Shown here: positions 12,173 through 24,780 of the stretch, one piece after another
How positions within the stretch are numbered: the first letter of the stretch is position 1
Layout of the letters: every line of letters begins with the position of its first letter
Assembly (NCBI GenBank): GCA_008711295.1
Contig: VUYV01000125.1
Coordinates: forward strand, 754,643-818,642
Direction: 5' to 3'
Source: Anarhynchus alexandrinus
Taxonomy: Eukaryota; Chordata; Aves; Charadriiformes; Charadriidae
DNA: 64,000 bases
Program-made: the position numbers and the translations under genes
Notes under the pieces: model-generated
Seen by the model: the letters and a program-made list of their open reading frames with translations, nothing else
Database searches by the model: none
What the model was told of the DNA's origin: nothing

Positions 12173-12338
12173 ATGCATAATTGGTGCAAATATGCACAGT
12201 TCCACTCTTCTGATCTATGCTTTCGACAAATATCTAATTCAAATATGCATGAATGCATGCAAAGTTTTAATGTTTTTTCAAATGGATGGGTACAAGACAT
12301 GCATATGTAATCTACTTTGTTTATCCGTCCATATGCAT
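12173..12338. repeat. Cluster of five ATGCAT palindromes
   Basis: ATGCAT occurs at 12173, 12245, 12253, 12299 and 12333. An ATGCAAAG overlaps the third, and other TATGC words lie between. The positions are seen directly; any regulatory role is unknown. Confidence 0.7.
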
Positions 12339-13818
12339 AAAACTCTGATATTCTACACTTATTCCTTCCCCCTTTCCTAAAAGACTAAAAAGAGCGGGGG
12401 TCAAAAAAGCCTGGAATATTTAGGTTTGCCATACCAGTATTTTCTACATAGAAAATGGGATACAAATGCTCAAACTTCAAATCCTCATGGAGATGCTTCC
12501 AATATTGCATTTCAATTAATTTATAACTGTTTTTTTACCCTCCCTCTCTACATCAGTGCATTCACACAGACATACAGTGTTGCAGAAAGATGTGTATCTG
12601 TCATCTGGGTAATGCATTTGTTATTCCTTTTACCCACCAAAAAAGAACATGGAAAGAAGTGCTGGTTGTAGCTGTTTATCCCATGTAATATCCCTCACAC
12701 AGGGACATGGTGTTGGGAGAAGTGTGCACATGCACAGATTGAGAGCTTCTATTTCAGAGTGAAAGTCCAAGATACCTTTAAATGCCAGAGGCCTTTCTCT
12801 ATATCCCAGCCAGCACGTTCTGTAGCTCCTCATGGCTTTGAACAGCGGTAACTATTTGGCTTCTGTTGACTATGTTTGCTCAACTGCTCTTTCTAGCTGT
12901 AGGTGAAGGAAAAACTAGAGAGGAAAGAATAGCTGCTGCTGTGGTAACTGCCTTAAAGTTGATTTTTTCTTCTAAACAGGCTTAACAGTTTTCATGGAGT
13001 CTGGTGTCTTTTATGGTGTAAACAGAAACAGGACAGAAGTTAAGTTCCTCTGTCCATGCAGCTATCTGTGTATCCAAGTGGAGTGATGCCCATGTTGCAC
13101 AAAGTGCTTTTAAATCTGGAAGAAGAGTTGTCAGTATAAGGCAGACAAAGCATTAGCCAGAAGTGAATTGATTCTGCTAAATAAGGAGAACCGATGACAA
13201 ATCAGTAAGTCGGGCACAGCTGTAGTATTTTAGAGATTTGCTGGTTGCTTCACTGTGTCAGAGGAGGCCGGGATTTTAACCCACGTGGCACCACTGCTAA
13301 TTCAGTTAGCTGTTAGGGGTCTGCTAAGGTGTTTGCATTCAGTTAGAAGCTAGTTCATGCAAAGTATATTTTTCAAACATAAAGGAAAACGATTTTTTTT
13401 AAGTGCAGTATGAGTCATTTCTAGTATGTATTTATTAAGCCTTTTGAAGTACAAACAATGGGAAACGTTGAGAGAGTCATTAGAGGCTATTAAGAGAGGA
13501 AGAGGTATGAATGGTTAGTTGTGAAAGAAGAATAGAGGGAGTACAGTGAAGTCCATGTAAAAGTTGAACAAATAACATAACAGAATGCCAGGTTTTGAAG
13601 ATTATGTCTGTATTCAAATTATGATTTTTTCTTCTTTCTTTTTTTTTTTTTCTTTTTGTCTTTTAATTGACTTCTGTGTTTGTAAAGCTAACCTTTAGAA
13701 ATATTTGCTGACAATGACATGGTCTCATTTCAAACCTAGTCTGGAAGCAACTACAGCCTCAAATACATATTTAAGGCCAAATGGATTATCTGGGAATCAA
13801 CAAGTAATGTGCTTTATA

Positions 13819-13838
13819 AAACAAACAAACAAACAAAC
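13819..13838. repeat. (AAAC)5 simple repeat
   Basis: Five perfect AAAC units are present. Confidence 0.95.
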
Positions 13839-15478
13839 CAAAGCAAGGCAAAAAAAATGATGGTACCCCCCAAACTGTCTGATGTGTTGTAGCAATCAAT
13901 GGGGAAAATATGAGCAAGATACATTCTCATTCTCCTTTCTTTCTCTGTTCTGGGGAGTTGTGGGAGAGGTTCGATTGACCATAGGAAGAAGGTGTTGCTG
14001 TGGGACCTCAGGCAAAGAGATCACTGCTTATTCAGTGAGAGAAAATGGAGGGCGTGGAGGTTGGGGCTAAGCAAAACAACTGATTCTCAGATGTTAGGAT
14101 ACTTAGAAGAATCCTTCATGCAAATGTTTCTTAGCTTCAGGTTTGATTTCACCAGGAAGGAGAGGCATGCACATGTTAAATTGTGCTGTTTCTGCAGAAA
14201 TACCTGCATTCCTTGCTGTAACTTATAAAGGATTAAAGCTGTAAGCCAGACTAGGCTGTTTTAGCTCCTGAACTGGTCTTGTGGCCTCTGGCAGCTTGAC
14301 CCATTGTCTCATTTCCTGAGAAATGACCGAAGAGGGACACTGCCTGTGAGGTTGCACTGGGGAGGCCAAAGAAAATGCCTGCAAAGTTGCTCAGTTGAGA
14401 CGTCCAAACGCTGCTTCCTGTAGCGTGTGTTGCTGTGTGGATGTCACCAAGGCTTTTCACCAAGATGCGGTGAACAGTCTGTGCTTTGACAGTGTGTCAG
14501 ATGGACAAAGACAGAGACATGTTCCCAGAAATGGCGCGCCATGAAATGCAATGGATGGTAAGTGTCAAGGAAGCGCGTAGCTGAGGAAAAGGTAATAACA
14601 TTATTAGAAATGTACCAGAACAGGAGAACGGGGATCTTTTATGTACAGTTCTTCTCCAACATGATAGTAACATATGAATTCATTAAAAAAATGCTTATTT
14701 CCTAGTTTATTCAGCAGTTGCAGTGACTAGAGGTTTAGGAAGAGTGAAAAGCTTAGTTCCAAGATGTTTATGCACAAACCAACAAGTTTGATTAAGGTGA
14801 AAATTAGATTCTCAGTGAGAGCCTACAGTGAGTACAGATACCAGTATTTTGGGGCTCAGTGGAATCTACTTGTCTAAGTATTAATGTTGTTTAAAAGGCA
14901 TCATAAACCCCCAAACACACCATTTTCAGATATTCAAAAGCACTTGTTGTGTTTAGTTCTGCACATAAAACCAATGTTTGTGTGGTAGATGAGTCCTTCT
15001 GCTACATTAACCAGCTTTCTGCTGTTGGGACAGTTTGAACTAATAACATTCCTACTGTGGCAAAGAGAGATATCATCATTAGTAGGGAATCTTAGCGACA
15101 TAGGTATTCCTGAGCAAAGGTCCTGAGAAGTTGTTGCAGCCTTGTGCTGGCACAAGATCTGTGTATGCCCAGGCAGTGGTAACATCAAGGCCTGTAACAG
15201 AATCATGATTATGGATTAGGCCTTAAGGCCCTGAGAAACAAGTAAGAAAAGTATTTTTTAACAGCTAAAACTCAATGTATTGTGTGACTATTACCTAGAA
15301 ATATGAAACACCATATCCAGTTCTGAATATGGCAAAGTAAATTTGAATTAACATTAGATTAAACAAAAGGCATTCTTGAAGATGTCTTGTTGGGTTTCTC
15401 CATGTGTAGGTAAGGTGTGAAATAATACAAAGACAGAGACATGCCAATGTATTTAAGTACAAATGTACTCTTGTTGAA

Positions 15479-15490
15479 AGAGAGAGAGAG
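15479..15490. repeat. Short (GA)n run
   Basis: An AGAGAGAGAGAG run lies here; it is short and likely of no consequence. Confidence 0.75.
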
Positions 15491-16868
15491 GTATGTCTTG
15501 ATTAAAAATTCCTATTACTTTCCTCTCCTTCTTAGATAGGTCAACTTTTTAATCATCAGTTATATTATTCATTATGAACAGTCTAATGAGGCCAGAATTT
15601 GGTCCTGTAAGATTAATTTTTGCAGATAGGAAAACTGCATTGTCAGTGTCATTTGATTTATTAAAAAGCATGACTGAATGGGCTATAATTTATAAGGGGA
15701 ACTATAATGGTCATAAAAAGAAAATATTTAATTTCAGCTTCTGCTTTTCCTGGCATGAAATAAGAAACATCTGCAGGAGTCATTAGCTCATAGCTGAACA
15801 ATACATTAGCCTAAGTCAGCAACAAAAGTAAGCAGTGGATTAAGTTTGTCCTCACTAGTGGTGTCATTGGGATCACTCTTAGCTATATGAAAACAACAGA
15901 CCCTGACCCATGTAGCATAAACAAAGTAATTAAATATATCAATCTGAATGCAAGTTGTGGATACTTCCAAAACATCAGTATGTTCATCACTTGCCCTCTC
16001 AGGGAGGAAGAAGACACCCGAGCATTTTCAAAGAATCAGTAATCCAAAATTAAATAGATTAATTATGTTTCAAGTATTGCAACTGAACATATGAAAGCCC
16101 AAAGAGCATGAAATAAAAGTTTACGAAAATAAGGAATGTGAATATTAAACTAGCAAGCTATGAATCTTGATACCGTTTAGAATTAGGATGTGTTAAGCGT
16201 TTCTTTCATGCATCTTACAGTTAAATATAGAAAGAATTAAATTATACAGTTCTTGCCCTGCCTTGATGAAATCAAAGTAATAGCAATACTTTTAGAGAAA
16301 TATCTGACCCTTGTTTAGGAAAAGAAGTATTAAAAATACAATAATCTGGTTAATCAGAATTGAATTAAAGGGCATATTTTTTATGTAATTTCATTTCCCA
16401 CCGAATTTAATTTCATAGTCTGTCTGTAACAAACAGTATTGTATCCACGTTTTTCATGAGCTGCGTTCATTCAAAAATGGTCCATAGTAGCTTCACTCTT
16501 CTTTGACTTGGCAGCCCTAAATCACAGCCCTGCGTGTTGCCTACCATTTGCCCTTCTTTGCAAATTTTCTTGTCTACTTCAGCTCTATAGGGCTGATTTC
16601 CCTGTGAGACATGTGATGTTACTGAATGCCTTTGGCCTGCCCAAGAAGAAAGCTACATTTTCTGTGCCGAAGTCACTTGGATTGGTGGGACAGGTCTTCC
16701 AGGAACCTGAGAAGTCTACCAGTTGAGTGGGAGAGGAGATGGGACTTGCGGGTGCAACTTAACAAATCTAGTTTGTTTGTACCATTACAGTCTTCGCTAA
16801 CATATCTGGATAGGAAGGAGACAATTTAGCTTTATAAACACAGAATTTTTTTCATGTTATTACCCAGC

Positions 16869-17030
16869 ATGTGGTACGTGAAACACAGTGGCAACGGTCT
16901 GTCTGGTGAGAACTGGAGCAGCAAAGAGAATGTGATGAATAGAAAACCAGAGTGCAGTACAGTGAGACATAATGGCAATGACCTACCTGGTGAGAACAAA
17001 GCGATGAAGGGAGCGTGATTAAAAGGAATC
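16869..17030. repeat. Degenerate tandem duplication, unit about 83 bases
   Basis: Two units align over most of their length. TGGCAACGGTCTGTCTGGTG at about 16889 pairs with TGGCAATGACCTACCTGGTG at about 16972, each followed by AGAAC and then GATGAA or GCGATGAAGG. The spacing is about 83 bases and the divergence is considerable, so the duplication is old. Confidence 0.75.
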
Positions 17031-17148
17031 AAAACGGCCTAGCAAAGCACCTGAGTAGTAGCACAGGAGAAGGGCAGGGAACTGATTCCACAGTTCAAGT
17101 GAAACGTCAGGAAAATAAATTTTTGCTGATTAGTAAGTGGCATGTGTA

Positions 17149-17177
17149 ATCTGTAGGACTGTGTCATCTGTAGGACT
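17149..17177. repeat. Short direct repeat ATCTGTAGGACT
   Basis: The 12-base word occurs at 17149-17160 and again at 17166-17177, five bases apart. Confidence 0.8.
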
Positions 17178-20100
17178 ATACATTTCCACTCTTTGGGAGT
17201 ACAGAAAGTATTGAAGAGCCTGGAGAAAGATCCTCAAATCCTTTTTCAGGGCAAAATGGTGACAGAGGAGCTGAGAATACAGGTCACGTTTCAGGGAAAG
17301 TAGAAAAATATGCTTAGTTATGGCATTGTATGGTAAACAAAATAATGCCATGCTATTTGTGTAACTACACTTACAAAAGAAACAGTGCATTTAGTGACTG
17401 ATGATCTGAGCATTTTCCAAAGAGCTGATGCACATTCATAGTACTTTTTAAAAAAAAAAAAGATACATTTTTTAAATATAGGTGCACTACAAAATTTTTA
17501 ACACCTATTCAGGGCCCATTATTCACAAGCATGCAACTTGAATAGAATTAGATTTCTGATTGGCGATGAGGACTCATCAACATTAGGACCAGAACAGACC
17601 ATTAGGAAATACAGTGTGACCTCCTGTAAATCACAGTGTGTCGTCACACCCAAATAGTGCTGCGTGAAGTCCAAAGAGTCAGACTAAAGCTTTGCGTTTC
17701 TCAGGAAGATTACAAATGTGATATGCACAGAAGAAGAGGGAATTTTAGAATAGGGAATTTGAAGAGGTGAGAGAAGCCCAGCTGATCTAGTTGTCAGCCT
17801 CTGCTGACAAGTAGCAGCTACAAAAGTAGCTGGAAAATGCCATTGTTTTGATTATGCATGTTTCAAGGTAATTTTTTTTCCTGAATGTTTACTTGACTAT
17901 GACCGTGGCACAATATGCAGTTAAACCTTCATCTAGAAACATCACTTCATGTTTTGAGGTCAATGTCTCCAATTCACTGAACTTTGTTATCTTTGTCAGC
18001 ACAATGTGCTTAAAAAGAAAACAAAAAGCTTTTCAACATAAGATTTATTCTCTATATGTAAATAGTGCTCAGGTGCTTCTCTATTTATGATTCCGTCACC
18101 TGAGTAACAGAACTCTCTAACCTTTACTTCTGTTCTGGTAACATTTCTGAGGTGTTAATTTTCTCTTTCTTTGATATTTTCACGTCTTTGCTGAAATGTA
18201 GACACAAGAACTGGATACCCTAATCCAAATCTCTTTTTAGCAGTGTTATAAGAAGAAGGAAACTAATTTTATGTGGGTTTTTTTGAAGATTTGTTATGTC
18301 TCTGTATCCAGGAATCTCATTACTGCATTATTTACTCCTAATATTAAAATGAAGTGGGTGAGATGATGGAAAATGGATTGTATGGCACACAGCAAAATAA
18401 TTCTTTGATCAGTGGGCAAATATAGATTGCTGATGTGAAAGCCTGGAGCAAGAAAAGATATTAATCTGGCATGCAGTCATACAGCAGAATCATTGTCATG
18501 TAGGCAACTGGATATTGCAAGCTGTACATAGGACTCTGCAGAGAACAACATCAACGGTGGTCCCAGCTTGAAAGAAGAGGAGAGTGCAGGTGCGTGAGTT
18601 CCAACCAGGTATAAGGTTGTGTAATTCCATGTGATGAGCACCCAGAGAGAAGCTGGATATAGAAATAAAGTTTCCCATAAATATTGCAGTAGTAATGTTG
18701 ATGAATGAAAGGATGAACAGTATGAATCCCCATAGTGTTTTGAAATGCACCAGAACTGATTAGCAGCTTAGTGTCATGGATAAACTGAGGGTTCTGCTTT
18801 TACCCCAGACAACTGCAGTAGTTATTTAAAAACAAATATTAGTACTGGCTGTCATCCAATATAGTGTGCCCCAAACAAAACTGGATGAGTAATGTTAAGT
18901 TGTTCTGGATTGTTCTACCATCTTCAACACATTTTTGGAAGGTGTCCCTGAACATGGACTCTTTGTGGGTCCAGATGTATTCTTGCTTAACGTAAGACCA
19001 GGTACAACTGGCTTTATGGCAATGGCATTCTTTCTGAAAAGATAAAGGAAAATGCAATCTATGATGATGATATGAGATGGTGGCAACCTGTAAATATAAT
19101 TTCATTGCACAGCGTCAGCAGACAGCAGGCTCGTACTAGCAAGAGGTGACGCAGACCACAGGACATGTATGGGATATCCTTTTGAAAGACTTATGAGAAC
19201 CTTACTCACCCTCTGGGTTGGTGTAGGAGAGCTGGAAGAAGTTTGGTACATGAACAACCTAAATAATTAGTGTCACTAGCATCACAGGTTGGAAACAAGA
19301 CCCCAAACCACGGTAGTAATCCAAATGATTTGGGACACATTCATGGAATATTGTACTTGAAGATGTACAGAGCATACAGAAGAAATGAAACAACGAAGTT
19401 TATATCAAGTAAAAAAATCCAATTTATTTGCAAGATTTTCATCAGGAGTTTTTTTGAAAAGTAATTTGGACTTTTTTTTTTTTTAAATATCTACCAACAT
19501 CCCTCTTGTCACTATGCAGTGCAGAGCAAACAATACAGAAAATGGACAAGAAGTAACCTTTAAAGTCTTCAAGGTGACTAAGAAAGGCAAAAGGATTTTT
19601 AGAAGATGAAGGAGAGGAAACATGGACAGAAAACATTTTGGTTTGCCTGTTAGTTTACTGGTTCAATTTTTATGGGTAAATGGATTTACCATTAACTTCT
19701 TTCCTCTTTAATGCTATTAGGAACAAACAACATCTGCCATTCCTTAGTTTTTACCAACCTAGAAAAGTGACTGTCGCTTTTTAAGTTGCATGATAAATCA
19801 GGTATAAATCTATACGAAGGAAAAGAAATCTCATTAAATAGAGTTGTCCTCTCCCCTGAGGAGCACAGAAGCTTCTGCCACTATAAAAAAAAGGGAAAAA
19901 AAAAACCCAAACTCTCCTGTGACCTGGGTGACCACTTGATGCATAGTAGCCAACAGACCTGCAACGACTGACCTTCCCCAGACTTGTGAGGCTGTGTGTG
20001 GAGTGAAGGCTGAAGATACTTGCACTGTAATATGTTTTGGAAAACAACTAGAACCTCATTAAGCTTCTCACTCACTGAGGTGTGCATTTGTCTTGGCAAA

Positions 20101-21129
20101 ATGGCAGCAAAATTTACATGATCACTTCCTGCTGGGAAAGGTTGACCTAATTACAAAGGAATTTATTATCTTGGAGTTGCAAACTTGGATTTTGTCCTGG
20201 CTAGACTAAACTCCAGTGATTTCAGTGGAGTTTCTGTCTGCATTATATAAGTCTAAATTGTCCCTTAGTTGTGTGAGGGGCCATTTAGAAAATTCTCAAA
20301 CTGCAAGATAATACAAAAGTAGAAGAAGCACAGCCAGTGGAAGGTAATATAAATGTGTATTTGATTGATTTATTCCAGGTCACCAGGAGACAATAAATTC
20401 AGTCAGTCACTTTTACATTTATAAAGTGGATCTCATGTAAAGACCTTTGTGTGGTGCAAAGAATCAATAAGAAGATACATAAGTGAAGGAAATTCACTCA
20501 AATATTGGCTGTTTCATTTTAGCCATTGACTGCAGATACTAATCGCACATTTTGCTCTATCAGCTCACAGTAGGAGGGCATGTATATATGTGTGTGTGAG
20601 TATTTTTTTAACATATATAGTGTGTCATTTTGTCCTTTTAATGCAGAGTCATGGCTAAAATACACTAGGTTAAAACATGGAATATTTATGAAGCAGAAGA
20701 ATTTGCTCACCAGATGAATATTTCATGATTACGGGTTTTTGTCTATTTCTTGAATATATCTGCTATTTAGTCATAATAATCTTTGATGTTGAAAGCTCTT
20801 ACAGAATGCTGTACATAGTAAATTAACATAGACTTTAAAATACGTGGTTTAATTTAAAATGTAATATACTAGAAAATTTCCTTAAGGGGGTTATTTTCTG
20901 TTCAGTGCAGTCATCATAAAATTCTCAGTGAAAAAAAAAAAGGTTTTGGCGGGGGGAAAAATTATTTTGAGAAAATATTTTGGGATTAGTTTTTGCCTTT
21001 TAGTTCAGTCAGTGGAGTTATTTCAAGTTTACTTTGTTACTAGTCACTGGTATTAGATACTATTTTGTGTTAAAATTAATAATGCCATACAAAGTAATGT
21101 TAATAATTCTGTATAAAGTTGAGCAATTG

Positions 21130-21290
21130 AAAATGCAATAAAACTGCATTTGTTAGCATTATAGGCATTTAGATTGCCCATTTTTAAACCTGAACTTTTT
21201 TTGCATGAATATTAACTGGAAAATGCCATGGGAGCCATGCAAATTATTCATGAATGTGAGTTAAATTCAGAAGGAATTTTTTACTTTAAA
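21130..21290. promoter_or_regulatory. Candidate conserved intronic element with octamer ATGCAAAT
   Basis: This unique AT-rich stretch contains a consensus POU octamer (ATGCAAAT, 21237-21244) next to ATTCATGAAT, plus an upstream TTGCATGAATATTAA. The motif is seen directly; conservation and function are guesses from composition and the lack of repeats. Confidence 0.2.
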
Positions 21291-22103
21291 AACTAACACA
21301 TATATCTTTGACCTAAAAACTAACAGAAAAAGGGTTAACCTAAAAAGTTGGTAAAATATCCCTGACAATATATTAATGAATTTCATTTTTGATTTTATGA
21401 GACAATATTTATTGATGTCTACTTTTGAAATTTTTAAAAATATTCCAAGTCTTTTAAAATTGTGTTGGTTTTATTTTGTTTCTTAAAAGGGTTGAAATTA
21501 AGATGAGGTATTTCACTGCAAGCATGAAAGGTTTCGGTTGACCCAAATATAAAGTTTTTCACTTCTGCTTAATGTATCCTAATTTTTTTTTTCCCATTAG
21601 GTAGGGGGAGGGGGGGGGAACAAAAGATTATTCTTCAGGTTCTGTCCTGAAGAAAGCAATTAATGATGGAGAAGACAAGCTAGTAATTTCTTTTTTCTTA
21701 GTGCACTTAACTGTAATGAAAATCAATCACATTTCAGTCAAGGTTTTCTCAGTAGTTCCTCCGAGTTAAATATGTGAGTATCTGACTGTCATTTTCCCAG
21801 ATCTCCAGAAACATACACTTAGAGCACTTAAATGTATTTATCTTGAACATTAGAGATGAAGACTGGAGAAGCAGTAGGGATTTTTCCATCACTGTTGTTG
21901 TAATTAGTCCTTTAAAGGTAATGTATTTCAATAATGACAGTATGACAGTCAACATGTCATAAAATGCATGTTAGACGGCTATGTAGAGATTGAAAGGTGG
22001 CAAATATACTTAAAGGAAAAAAGTTGAGTAACTGTAGCAAATATATTTTTTTTCTCTTCCATCGCACAGCCCTTCTGTTATTTTTTCTTTGAACACAATG
22101 CAA

Positions 22104-22265
22104 TTCACAGAATCACAGCAGGGTTGAGGTGCGAAGGGACCTCTGGAGGTCCTCTGGTCCAACCCCACCATGTTCAAGCAGGGCCACCTAGACCTGGTTG
22201 CCCAGGACCATGTCAAGGTGGCTTTTGGATGTCTCCAAGGAGGGAGACTCCACAGCCTCTGTGGT
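22104..22265 (-). mobile_element. Short CR1 3' end, minus strand
   Basis: The plus strand reads TTCACAGAATCACAGCAGGG, then AGGGACCTCTGGAGGTC and GGTCCAACCCCACCATGTTC. This is the complement of a CR1 tail of the subfamily with the GGCCACCTAGACCTGGTTGC block. About 160 bases are preserved and the element is strongly 5' truncated. Confidence 0.87.
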
Positions 22266-24063
22266 CCTATAACTAAAATACAAAAATCTTACATATTATC
22301 CATTGTCTGGAATCCGGAATGTGAGCACTTTGACAACCCAAATAAAAGTGCCACATCAGCAGATAAAGGTAAGGTTACGGGTCTTGTACTCAGCAGTTCT
22401 TTGTGCTTTATCCTGCATTTCTGTGTGCCCTTTTACAAAGAACACAAGGCATCACTGAATCCAGAAGCAAGGGTCAAAGTATTGATTTAAATTATTCTAA
22501 CCTGAACTGACCAAATAAAAAGCATTTGCAACATCTCAAGTGCTGAGGAGAACAGATTATAAGAACAGAAATCCTTGTTTTTGTGAAGGGCTGCAACAGT
22601 GTGCAGTGGATATGTGAGTGTGTAGAAGTGCTCTAGACTCCATCAAACATCAGTTGGAAGGGGGTAATGCAAGGAGAGGTTTTGCCATCTCTTTGCAGCA
22701 CAGAAGAGGGAAAAGAATGAAGGACAGATATTTAACACAGCTCACCAGAGCCTGACAACTCTTATTTCCCATGGCAGGAGGTGCTGTTTGGGATTGCTTA
22801 TGAAACGGAGAGGGTGCTAAGCATCCTCTGAAAAATCAGAATCCTGCTTCTGATGGGAGGTGCATGGAAAATGAACAAAACAGATCTGAGGAACGTACGG
22901 AAAAGTAGGTGAGGTGGGTTTCAGAAAACCCACATGCTTGGGACGAAAAAAATCTTGAAAAAACTCACAACCTTACCTCAAAATCAATAGGCCTGAATCC
23001 TACACTAATGAAAATTGAGAGGAGTGGAGGAGCACCAGAATGGTGACTGAGGGCTGCTGTGAAAATGCTTCTTACAGGGGTGAAGTCAGAGAGGCCGATA
23101 AACTTTTGACTTCTAGTGGCTTTATTCACTAAGATAAAAGAAAAATCAATGTAAATTATCTTCACTTGTTCATGAGAAAAAGCCTTGAGTACTCAAGTTT
23201 TAATCATATTCTGAAAAATTAAGAATAGTATATCGATGACAAATTAAGGGGAAAAATGTAGCATTTCTGAGAAGAATAAAGAAAGCTCACACCAGGTGTA
23301 TTTTTCTAGCTCAAACCACTGTGTTCTCTCTTGTCTTGTTTCACTGCATGTAGCAAAACCCTGTTAGTGTCAGCAAGACAGAAAAACATCTATTCTTACA
23401 CTTATGTTTAAACGTGTTTCTCTTTTGGCGTTTGTGTTCATTGAAATACAGTTGTCAGCAAAGAACTTCACATGCTCAGTAAAACCAGTCGAGGGCACAA
23501 CAATTTGTTCAAAGTGCCCCAGGTTTACAGTAAGATTCTTTGTCACTTTTAGGGCAGAACAATGTGCTAGGCAATGTGGCCTCTGCAGATATCCTTAGAT
23601 AAAATGATATTTTGTATGAGTCATTGTTGCTGTTTTTAACATAAACATATGGTAATAGAGTCTTTGAGATCTAGGTGAGGGCAATGTTTTATTGAAGCTG
23701 GACATTATTGACTCTGGTTTGCCACAGTGTACATCATACATATTTTTCAAGATATATTTTTCGATATTAAACAATAATGAACTCAAATATATTTAGGTAT
23801 TTATTCCAATTGTACTGAAGTTAAATATGAACCCAATATTAGCTGCAAAGGTAATAGGACTTTTGTTTCAGCCAAATCAGAAAAGTTAGAAGTGAATGTC
23901 AATCACAGTATGTCAATCATTCCTTAAACAGTATGTTCCAGTCTCCAAAATTTACCTTGGCAGTCAAAATATTGTTTTATTAATTTAAAAATATCTGCTT
24001 TGCCTTTCTTGCACCAGGACTCAAGTCTTTTCTACACCCGTATTCATGCCATGTACCTTTATA
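22266..24063. other. Unique intronic sequence without gene
   Basis: No repeat, exon or RNA gene recognised. Composition is mixed, with AT-rich tracts at the right end. Confidence 0.65.
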
Positions 24064-24068
24064 GTGGG
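24064..24068. repeat. Target site duplication GTGGG, left copy
   Basis: GTGGG immediately precedes the TG of the solo LTR and is repeated exactly at 24776-24780 after its terminal CA. Confidence 0.93.
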
Positions 24069-24775
24069 TGTCCTGGTTTGAGGTAAAACAGGACCAATTC
24101 TGTTCAGTAACTTTGCTTCTTAGCTGGGCCTCTTCTAACTACTGACATTAACAGCATATTGTCCAGACAATGTTCAGTCTCAGAGTGACAAGACCAATGT
24201 TACAGCTGATGCCCAGGCATGGTATGCAGAGAGGCTCTGTTTATACTTACTGCTATAACCCCCAAGGGCAGCTCACTTTGTTACTTGCCCTGCTGAAGGG
24301 TCGGAAGTGGAAAACCGTAGAGGGATCCCACCTGCGGGGAGGAGCGGACAGGACAGGTGACCCAAAACTGACCAACAGGGTATTCCATCCCATCTGCCTC
24401 ATGCACAGTATAAAAGCTGAGGGACCAAAGGGTCAGCCCTCTTTCTTCAATGGCCGGTGTCCAAGGAGGACTCTCTCTGTTCGTCTGCCTGTGATCCCGA
24501 TCCTGAATGCAGATCTGGAATCCAGTTCCCGTCCATCACCGAGTCCAGCCTGGGACTGGCCCAGAGCCAGACGGTGTCGTCATTGTCATCTTGGGAGCTC
24601 GATATGCTTTTGTATATATTTCATTATTTCCTTTTATTTTATTACTAATATTTCGTTAAAGTAGTTTAGTTCCTTCTAAACTCATAAGTCTCTCTCTCCT
24701 GCCTCTCTCTTTGAAGAGAGGTAGGAGAGAGCATCTGTCGGTCACCCGGTGGCCAGTTTGGCCCAAAGCACAACA
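24069..24775 (+). mobile_element. Solo LTR of an endogenous retrovirus, sense orientation
   Basis: This 707-base element begins TGTCCTGG, ends CACAACA (TG...CA with TGT/ACA termini) and is flanked by a perfect 5-base target duplication. No internal retroviral region lies on either side, so it is a solo LTR left by recombination between two LTRs. A TATA box (TATAAAA) lies at 24409-24415, followed by a T-rich segment near 24600-24660. The 5-base duplication fits class I or ERVL-type elements better than 6-base class II elements. The 164-residue open frame inside it (24170-24664) has no retroviral motif and is not taken as coding. A related copy lies at 49399-50112. Confidence 0.94.
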
Positions 24776-24780
24776 GTGGG
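24776..24780. repeat. Target site duplication GTGGG, right copy
   Basis: This is the exact match to 24064-24068, directly after the CA end of the LTR. Confidence 0.93.

Larger units (their letters stand above)
11827..22103. other. Unique intronic sequence without gene
   Basis: About 10 kb with only short simple repeats, the ATGCAT cluster and the old tandem duplication listed separately. Open frames stay under 100 residues and none shows a protein family. A GAAAATGGAGG word at 14040 is not part of an EGF exon. Confidence 0.7.

Noticed and set aside
13990..14070. GAAAATGGAGG resembling the Glu-Asn-Gly-Gly of EGF domain 1
   Set aside because: The reading frame has no flanking cysteines and ends in a stop soon after. 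There is no matching acceptor or donor of the right phase.
24170..24664. 164-residue open frame inside the solo LTR
   Set aside because: LTRs do not usually encode proteins, no retroviral domain is present, and the frame is broken in the related LTR at 49399-50112.
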